DNA of 18,385 nt, taken from positions 1 to 18,385 of the forward strand of contig CALFTO010000071.1 of NCBI GenBank assembly GCA_937916195.1, read 5' to 3'. Below are positions 13,264 through 18,385 of the stretch, piece by piece. Position 1 is the stretch's first letter. Each line of letters starts with the position of its first letter. The position numbers and the translations under genes are program-made. This DNA is from an uncultured Clostridia bacterium. Lineage in GTDB: Bacteria; Bacillota; Clostridia; Oscillospirales; Acutalibacteraceae. The notes beneath the pieces are model-generated. The model was not told the DNA's origin. It ran no database searches and saw only the letters and a program-made list of their open reading frames with translations.

Positions 13264-13293
13264 TTGACTATTGGCTTAATCTCGTGATAAAAT
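13264..13293 (+). promoter_or_regulatory. Promoter of the DtxR-flavoprotein operon
   Basis: TTGACT (13264-13269), 18 bp, TAAAAT (13288-13293) preceded by TGA (extended -10). No clear DtxR-type palindrome was seen over it. Confidence 0.7.
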
Positions 13294-13331
13294 AATATGA
13301 TAATATAACTTTTTTGAAAAGAGAATTCAAA

Positions 13332-13718
13332 ATGAAAAAAGAAGCTTACAATATGACATCATCTCTTGAAGATTATCTTGAAGCAGTTTTTGTGCTTTCA
13401 GAGCAAAAGGGTAGTGTGCGACTTACTGATATTGCAGAGCACTTGGGCGTTTCAAAGCCAAGTGTTAACCGTGCTGTAAATACACTTACTCAAAATGGCT
13501 TTTTAGAGCACGTGACTTACGGCGATATAATAATTACTCCCGCAGGCGAAAGCTATGCGGCTAATGTGTTGCGCCGTCATAAGCTTATTAAGCAGTTTCT
13601 TATTAATACTTTAGGTGTTGACGAAGAAAATGCAGAGAATGATGCTTGTCAGATGGAGCACGTTATGAGCCCCGTTACAATTGAAAAGCTTTATGAATAT
13701 CTTGAAAGGCAGGGATAA
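13332..13718 (+). CDS. DtxR/MntR-family metal-dependent transcriptional regulator
   Basis: A 128-residue two-domain regulator: a winged helix (about 10-70: SLEDYLEAVF, VRLTDIAEHLGVSKPSVNRAVNTL, GFLEH, IIITPAGE) and a metal-binding dimerisation domain. Metal-ligand positions visible are Asp14, Glu17, His83 (RRHKLI), Cys106, Glu109 and His110 (ACQMEHVMS). Cysteine at 106 is the residue found in iron-responsive DtxR/IdeR (ACRWEHVMS) where MntR has Glu, so Fe(II) sensing is favoured over Mn(II) (inference). The C-terminal SH3-like domain of long DtxR proteins is absent. The ATG at 13332 is chosen over a TTG 18 bases upstream; the ribosome binding site is weak (AAAGAG). It leads an operon with two flavoproteins, the next start being 3 bases after its stop. 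Confidence 0.9.
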   Translation: MKKEAYNMTSSLEDYLEAVFVLSEQKGSVRLTDIAEHLGVSKPSVNRAVNTLTQNGFLEHVTYGDIIITPAGESYAANVLRRHKLIKQFLINTLGVDEENAENDACQMEHVMSPVTIEKLYEYLERQG

Positions 13719-13721
13719 GTC

Positions 13722-14960
13722 TTGATTAAAGTTGCAGTTATCGGTGGCGGAGCTTCGGGACTTGCCTGCGCTGTTGAGCTTCTTCGTACCGTTAATGATA
13801 ATGACAATGTAAGGGTTACTCTTATTGAAAAGCTTCCCCGCGTGGGCAAAAAATTGCTCGTTACAGGTAACGGTAGATGCAATCTTACAAATATGAATTC
13901 GGCAGAGTACGGCTATCGCGGAGACGTTGAGTTTGCCGATTTTGCCCTCAAAACGCTTACTCCCGAAAAAAATATCGAATTCTTCAATTCTTTAGGTCTT
14001 TATACTCGTACCGAAGACGAGGGCAGAGTTTATCCGCTTTCAAATCAGGCATCTTCGGTGCTTGACGCATTACGATTTGAGTGTAATCGTTTAGGTGTTG
14101 AGGCGTTGTGCGATTATCGTGCAGTTCACCTGAAAACTGTTGATAACGGTGTTGCACAGAAAATTGTTGTGAATAACCGCGACCGTTTTGATTATGTGGT
14201 AGTGGCTTGTGGCGGTAAGGCCGCAAAGGTTCACGGAACTGACGGTGACGCATACGAATTACTTAAAATGATGGGGCATAAAATTACACCCATTGCCCCC
14301 GCACTTGTGTCACTTAACTGTGACGATTTCACAAAGGCTCTTAAAGGTGTGCGCTCAATTTGTAAAATGGATTTGATAATTGACGGCGAAAAGGCACTTG
14401 AGAATTACGGTGAGGTGCAGTTTACCGATTACGGTCTTTCGGGAATTCCCATAATGCAGTTGTCACGCTATGTTTCAATGTCACCGTCGAATAATATTCA
14501 TATAAATCTTGACGTTACTCCCGATTTCACCGCAGAGCAGGTTGAAAATTATCTCTTTGACCGCCGTGAATTCGGTGCGGGACTTTGCGAAAATGTGCTC
14601 ATCGGTCTTATGAATAAGCAGTTGTGCATTACACTTTTAAAAGAATGCGGAATTGCACCTAACGGTAAGATTTTCGAGATGAGTGACGATGAAATTATAA
14701 GACTTGCAAAGCTGTGCAAGTGTTGGAAAATCAAAATTAAAAATTCAAGAAGCTTTGACTATGCTCAGGTTACTGCGGGCGGAGCTGACTGCTCACAGTT
14801 CAACCCCGAAACAATGGAATCAAAGCTTGTTAATAATCTTTTCTGTTGCGGTGAGGCTCTCAATATTGACGGCGACTGTGGCGGATATAATCTTCAGTGG
14901 GCGTGGTCGTCGGGCAGACTTGCAGGACGTACCATAGCCGAAAGGATAAATAATGCTTAG
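13722..14960 (+). CDS. HI0933/BaiN-like flavoprotein (NAD(P)/FAD-dependent oxidoreductase)
   Basis: A 412-residue flavoprotein of the HI0933 family (COG2081). It has the N-terminal FAD dinucleotide fold VAVIGGGASGLACAVELL, the family signature RVGKKLLVTGNGRCNLTN (40-57), a middle domain with GKAAKVHGTDGDAYELLKMMGH, and the C-terminal FAD-closing block TAGGADCSQF, CCGEALNIDGDCGGYNLQWA and SSGRLAG. Length is normal for the family. Known relatives include BaiN, proposed to act in bile-acid 7-dehydroxylation, and general reductases, so the substrate cannot be assigned. The start is TTG at 13722: AGGGA at 13711-13715 gives 6-base spacing and the frame begins MIKVAVIGG as expected. It lies 3 bases after the DtxR stop and overlaps the next gene by 8 bp, a tightly coupled operon. 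Confidence 0.92.
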   Translation: MIKVAVIGGGASGLACAVELLRTVNDNDNVRVTLIEKLPRVGKKLLVTGNGRCNLTNMNSAEYGYRGDVEFADFALKTLTPEKNIEFFNSLGLYTRTEDEGRVYPLSNQASSVLDALRFECNRLGVEALCDYRAVHLKTVDNGVAQKIVVNNRDRFDYVVVACGGKAAKVHGTDGDAYELLKMMGHKITPIAPALVSLNCDDFTKALKGVRSICKMDLIIDGEKALENYGEVQFTDYGLSGIPIMQLSRYVSMSPSNNIHINLDVTPDFTAEQVENYLFDRREFGAGLCENVLIGLMNKQLCITLLKECGIAPNGKIFEMSDDEIIRLAKLCKCWKIKIKNSRSFDYAQVTAGGADCSQFNPETMESKLVNNLFCCGEALNIDGDCGGYNLQWAWSSGRLAGRTIAERINNA

Positions 14961-16548
14961 AATTAGCGAAATAAAGCTCGACCTTGACTGCGAATTTTCT
15001 GATATTGAAGATGCGGCGGCAAAGGTGCTAAAAATAAATAAAAACCGAATTTTAAAAACTGAAATATTCAAAAAGAGCGTTGATTGTCGCAAGGGTGAGG
15101 TTAAATTTGTCTATACGGCAGATGTGACAGTTGACGGCGACGAGGATAAAATATTAAATTCGCTTAACAATAACCGTGTCATAAAAAGTGAGAAGTATTC
15201 ATATACTATTCCTCAGTCAAACAGAAAAACTTCAATGTCACCCGTGATTGCGGGCTTTGGCCCTGCAGGTATGTTTGCAGGTCTTATTCTTGCTCGAAGT
15301 GGTCACAGACCCATTATTTTTGAGCGTGGCAGTGACATTGATAAAAGAACGGACTATGTTAACAATTTCTGGACCAACAGAATTTTGAATGAGAATTCAA
15401 ATATTCAGTATGGCGAGGGCGGTGCAGGCACATTCTCTGACGGCAAGCTCACAACAGGCATTAAAGACAGTCGTTGCCGTTTTGTTTTTGAGGAATTTGT
15501 GAAACACGGTGCGCCCGAAGATATCCTCACAAATGCCAAGCCACACATTGGTACAGATAAGCTTAAAAATGTTGTGAAATCAATTCGTGAAGAAATCATT
15601 GAATTGGGCGGTGCGGTGCTTTTTGACACTCAGCTTATTGATGTTATAGTTGCAAATGGATACATTCACGGCATAACAATTCGCGATAAAAACGGCAGAG
15701 AAAGAGATATTGAAACAGACGCTCTTATTCTTTCAATCGGTCATTCTGCACGCGACACAATCGAAATGCTTTATAATAAAGGCATCAATATGATGCAAAA
15801 GCCGTTTTCTGTGGGCGCGAGAATTGAGCATCCGCAGGAATTCATAAATACTGTGCAATATGGTGAGTTTAAAAATCACCCGAAGCTTCGTGCGGCAGAT
15901 TATAAGTTGGCTTGTCACCCACCTCACGGCAGAGGTGCGTATACCTTCTGTATGTGTCCCGGCGGTACGGTTGTTTGCGCTTCTTCAGAAAAAGGCGGGG
16001 TAGTAACCAACGGTATGAGTGAATATGCTCGCGACAAAGAAAATGCAAACTCTGCAATTCTTGTGGGCGTCAATCCCGAAGATTTCCCAAGTGAGCATGT
16101 GCTTTCAGGCTTTCAGCTTCAGCGCGAAATTGAGCAAAAAGCATTCAAAATGGGCGGTGGTGATTATACTGCCCCCGCAACCCTTGTTGGCGATTTCTTA
16201 AAGGGACAAAAATCCACAAAGCTCGGCTCTGTTAAGCCCTCATTCCCAACGGGAGTGGCAATGGGTGATATCAGCGCAGTTTTACCCGAAAAGGTGGTAA
16301 ATACAATGCGTGACGCATTGGTGCAGATGGATAAAAAACTCAAAGGCTTCGCAATGGAAGATGCAGTGCTTACTGCCCCCGAAACGAGAAGCTCGTCACC
16401 GGTGCGAATTCTTCGTGATGAATTTTATCAGACCAATATCCGCGGACTTTACCCTTGCGGTGAGGGTGCGGGCTATGCGGGCGGAATTGTTTCAGCGGCA
16501 GTTGACGGTGTGAAATGTGCCGAAGCAGTATTGTCTGATGAGACCTAA
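14953..16548 (+). CDS. COG2509-type FAD-dependent dehydrogenase
   Basis: A 531-residue flavoprotein of the uncharacterised COG2509 family. An N-terminal ferredoxin-fold-like region of about 95 residues (MLRISEIKLDLDCEF through VKFVYTADVTV) precedes the FAD-binding motif IAGFGPAGMFAGL (99-111). Family signatures QYGEGGAGTFSDGKLTTG (about 152-169), a PFSVGARIEHP segment, and PTGVAMGDISAVLP follow. The C-terminal FAD-closing motif is GLYPCGEGAGYAGGIVSAAVDG. Length and motifs are complete. The ATG at 14953 lies inside the HI0933 gene end, with AAAGGA (14941-14946) 6 bases before it. Co-expression of two related flavoproteins with a metal regulator suggests a shared redox or metal-linked process (inference). 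No terminator is visible after it; the next promoter begins 18 bases beyond the stop. Confidence 0.92.
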   Translation: MLRISEIKLDLDCEFSDIEDAAAKVLKINKNRILKTEIFKKSVDCRKGEVKFVYTADVTVDGDEDKILNSLNNNRVIKSEKYSYTIPQSNRKTSMSPVIAGFGPAGMFAGLILARSGHRPIIFERGSDIDKRTDYVNNFWTNRILNENSNIQYGEGGAGTFSDGKLTTGIKDSRCRFVFEEFVKHGAPEDILTNAKPHIGTDKLKNVVKSIREEIIELGGAVLFDTQLIDVIVANGYIHGITIRDKNGRERDIETDALILSIGHSARDTIEMLYNKGINMMQKPFSVGARIEHPQEFINTVQYGEFKNHPKLRAADYKLACHPPHGRGAYTFCMCPGGTVVCASSEKGGVVTNGMSEYARDKENANSAILVGVNPEDFPSEHVLSGFQLQREIEQKAFKMGGGDYTAPATLVGDFLKGQKSTKLGSVKPSFPTGVAMGDISAVLPEKVVNTMRDALVQMDKKLKGFAMEDAVLTAPETRSSSPVRILRDEFYQTNIRGLYPCGEGAGYAGGIVSAAVDGVKCAEAVLSDET

Positions 16549-16565
16549 TGTAATCAATCTGTAAT

Positions 16566-16595
16566 TTGACAATGCACCGTAGTATTTGATATTAT
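16566..16595 (+). promoter_or_regulatory. Promoter of the PASTA pseudokinase gene
   Basis: TTGACA (16566-16571), 18 bp, TATTAT (16590-16595) preceded by TGA (extended -10). Confidence 0.78.
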
Positions 16596-16629
16596 ATTCT
16601 TTAGACAAAATTAAGAAAGGGGCGGCAAA

Positions 16630-18306
16630 ATGAATATCGATAATCTTTGTATGAGCTGTATGAATGAGCTTTACGGCGAAAAACAGTGCCCAAGATGTGG
16701 ATATTACGTTGATTCTCCGCAAATTTCTCCTTATCTTCCTTTAAAAACACCAATCGGTAATAAATATATTGTTGGCAAAATGCTCTCATCAAACAGTGAG
16801 GGCGCTACATATATGGCTTATGACGTGGACCGTAAAGCTCCCGTTTTAATCCGCGAATTTTTGCCCGAAAAGTTCGTTGACCGCAGTTTCGGTGAAACCG
16901 AGCTTAATATTAAAGAGCAATGGGCAGAGTTTTACTATAAATATCTCAATAAATTTTTGAAATTATGGCGCAGTCTTGCCCGCGTGCGCGGACTTTCAGC
17001 ACTTGTGCCCGTAATCGACATTGTTGAAGAGAATAATACCGCCTATGCGGTTACCGAATATATTGAAAGTATTTCACTTCGCGAATTTTTGCTTAAAAGC
17101 CAGACAGGTTATCTTAACTGGGAAAAAGCAAAGGTGCTTTTTATGCCCGTGCTTTCAACTCTTTCTGCACTTCATAAATTGGGCATTACCCACAACGGCA
17201 TTAACCCCGATAATCTGATGATTGGTCGTGACGGCAAGCTTCGTCTTTGGGGCTTTTCAATTCAAGAGGCTCGTGTTGAGGGTAGTGAGCTTTCTCCCGA
17301 ACTTTTTGAGGGATACACACCCATTGAACAATACAGTTATTCTTATGAAAACGGCAATTGGTCAGATGTTTATTCATTCTGTGCGGTGCTTTTCCGTTCA
17401 CTTGTGGGCAGTGTTCCGCAGGATGCCGTAACTCGCTCAATGAACGACCAATTGATTATCCCAGCCCGCTATGCTGAGATTATTCCTGTTTATGTTATCA
17501 ATGCCCTTATGAACGGCTTACAGGTTGACCCTGAGGACAGAACAAAGGATATTGAAACTCTCCGCGAAGAGCTTTCAGCAACTCCCGGCAATGTGGTTTC
17601 GTCATATTCCGGTGCAAGTGTTCCTAAACCCGAGAAAAAAGAGGTTCACGAGGTAATTGTTGAAGACGCAGGCAGCAACCCTGCAAGAACTGTTCTTATT
17701 ACATTCCTTATCATTCTCGGTATTGGTCTTCTGTTTTTCGCAGGCTTTATGGCTTATGAGCATTTTGCAGGGGATAATAATGAAGAGCCGTCAGCTGAAG
17801 CATCAACAAATGCTCCCGAAATGATTGAGGTTCCGAACTTTGTGAATTCTTCATATGATATGATTGCACAAAATCCTGTTCAGAACGAGCGTTTTACAAT
17901 CAGTTCAACAAGTGAATACAGCACAACCGTTGAAAAGGGATATATTATTTCTCAAAGCATTGAGCCCGGTAAAGAGGTTGAAATGGGCACAAAAATCACT
18001 TTTGTAGTAAGTAAAGGTCCAGAATATGTGACAATTCCTCCCGTTGAAGGACTTAATGTGGATTTCGCAAAAGAGTCCCTTGAAAAAGCAGGCTTTGTTG
18101 TGAATATAATTGAAAAAGAAAATAACGGTGATTATGACGAGGGCACGGTTTATGAGGTAACTCCCGAACAGGGCTCAAGCAAAATCAAGGGAACAGAGGT
18201 TTATATTCAGGTTTGGGGAGCACCCCCAAGCACCGAGCCACCAACTGAAGAAGAGGAGTCAACAAACTCTTCAGGCGGATTTTTCGGCTTTGATTTCTTT
18301 GGATAA
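16630..18306 (+). CDS. Zinc-ribbon / pseudokinase / transmembrane / PASTA protein
   Basis: A 558-residue membrane protein. A zinc ribbon (Cys7, Cys10, Cys20, Cys23) precedes a kinase-fold domain (about 44-315), then one transmembrane helix (about 353-376). Two PASTA-like repeats (about 397-463 and 466-530) and a Pro/Glu then Gly/Phe-rich tail lie outside. The fold is recognised from VLIREFLPE (71-79), GYTPIEQYS (228-236) and DVYSFCAVLFRSLVG (246-260). Every catalytic landmark is altered: the glycine-rich loop is LSSNSEGA, the VAIK lysine is Arg75, HRDxKPxN reads H188-N-G-I-N-P-D-N, and DFG reads G208-F-S. A pseudokinase is thus predicted. Architecture otherwise follows PrkC/Stk1-type receptors that sense peptidoglycan through PASTA repeats, so a role in envelope sensing or scaffolding is likely (inference). 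GAAAGGGG precedes the ATG. Confidence 0.88.
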   Translation: MNIDNLCMSCMNELYGEKQCPRCGYYVDSPQISPYLPLKTPIGNKYIVGKMLSSNSEGATYMAYDVDRKAPVLIREFLPEKFVDRSFGETELNIKEQWAEFYYKYLNKFLKLWRSLARVRGLSALVPVIDIVEENNTAYAVTEYIESISLREFLLKSQTGYLNWEKAKVLFMPVLSTLSALHKLGITHNGINPDNLMIGRDGKLRLWGFSIQEARVEGSELSPELFEGYTPIEQYSYSYENGNWSDVYSFCAVLFRSLVGSVPQDAVTRSMNDQLIIPARYAEIIPVYVINALMNGLQVDPEDRTKDIETLREELSATPGNVVSSYSGASVPKPEKKEVHEVIVEDAGSNPARTVLITFLIILGIGLLFFAGFMAYEHFAGDNNEEPSAEASTNAPEMIEVPNFVNSSYDMIAQNPVQNERFTISSTSEYSTTVEKGYIISQSIEPGKEVEMGTKITFVVSKGPEYVTIPPVEGLNVDFAKESLEKAGFVVNIIEKENNGDYDEGTVYEVTPEQGSSKIKGTEVYIQVWGAPPSTEPPTEEEESTNSSGGFFGFDFFG

Positions 18307-18330
18307 TCATATAAATAAAGCGGCTCAAAT

Positions 18331-18385
18331 TGAACTGCCCCAAATTGTGCGGACAGTACAAAAAAGCACCTAATGGTAGATAAAA
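18331..18385 (+). mobile_element. Possible IS3-type insertion sequence left end, cut by the window edge
   Basis: From 18331 the sequence begins TGAACTGCCCC and continues through GCGGACAGTAC, giving an imperfect ACTGCCC/GGACAGT hairpin, followed by an A-run. This resembles the terminal inverted repeats of clostridial IS3-family elements. No transposase or second end is inside the window, so this is a resemblance only. Confidence 0.35.

Overview
The window looks like chromosome of a low-GC Clostridia member (Bacillota), most likely a gut Oscillospirales/Ruminococcaceae-type organism. The reasons are the DUF896 and DUF1653 small proteins, SecG, a CCA-encoding tRNA-Lys, strong Shine-Dalgarno sites, near-consensus sigma-A promoters, and the style of topoisomerase and FAD-enzyme subfamilies. 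The taxonomic call is inference from gene style, not from a marker search. There are no phage genes and no CRISPR array. A possible insertion-sequence end sits at the extreme right edge.

Left part (1-6131): the last 184 codons of tuf (EF-Tu) end in a perfect terminator. A strong promoter then drives a leader made of a palindromic repeat and two translationally coupled small genes (DUF896, DUF1653). Next comes a second, divergent type IIA topoisomerase. Its ParE-like B subunit and ParC-like A subunit genes are separated by a 'four helix bundle' protein gene. The stop codons of both topoisomerase genes are followed at once by arrays of four GCAAARY heptamers. A third array, in inverted orientation, follows the four-helix-bundle gene, so that gene looks like an inserted cassette.

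Middle part (6132-9600): a membrane-anchored protein of unknown function, secG, tRNA-Lys(UUU), and a leftward two-gene operon. The operon encodes an HSL-type alpha/beta hydrolase and an APH/fructosamine-kinase-like small-molecule kinase.

Right-middle part (9601-12843): a FAD oxidoreductase with a C-terminal Rieske cluster motif, then a cluster of short palindromic repeats. A 72-residue XRE repressor follows. Divergent from it is a perfect-consensus promoter that reads into a stretch without an ordinary gene. That stretch can fold by a 10-bp long-range stem and ends at a strong hairpin, so it is a candidate small RNA or small-peptide locus probably controlled by the XRE protein. A membrane-anchored alpha/beta hydrolase lies beyond it, divergent from a second XRE regulator.

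Right part (13250-18385): a compact operon of a DtxR-type metal-dependent repressor and two flavoproteins (HI0933/BaiN-like and COG2509-like). It is followed by a zinc-ribbon, kinase-fold, transmembrane, PASTA protein in which every canonical catalytic residue of the kinase fold is replaced, i.e. a membrane pseudokinase. The most unusual items are the XRE/small-RNA locus, the PASTA pseudokinase, and the heptamer-flanked four-helix-bundle cassette inside the topoisomerase operon.
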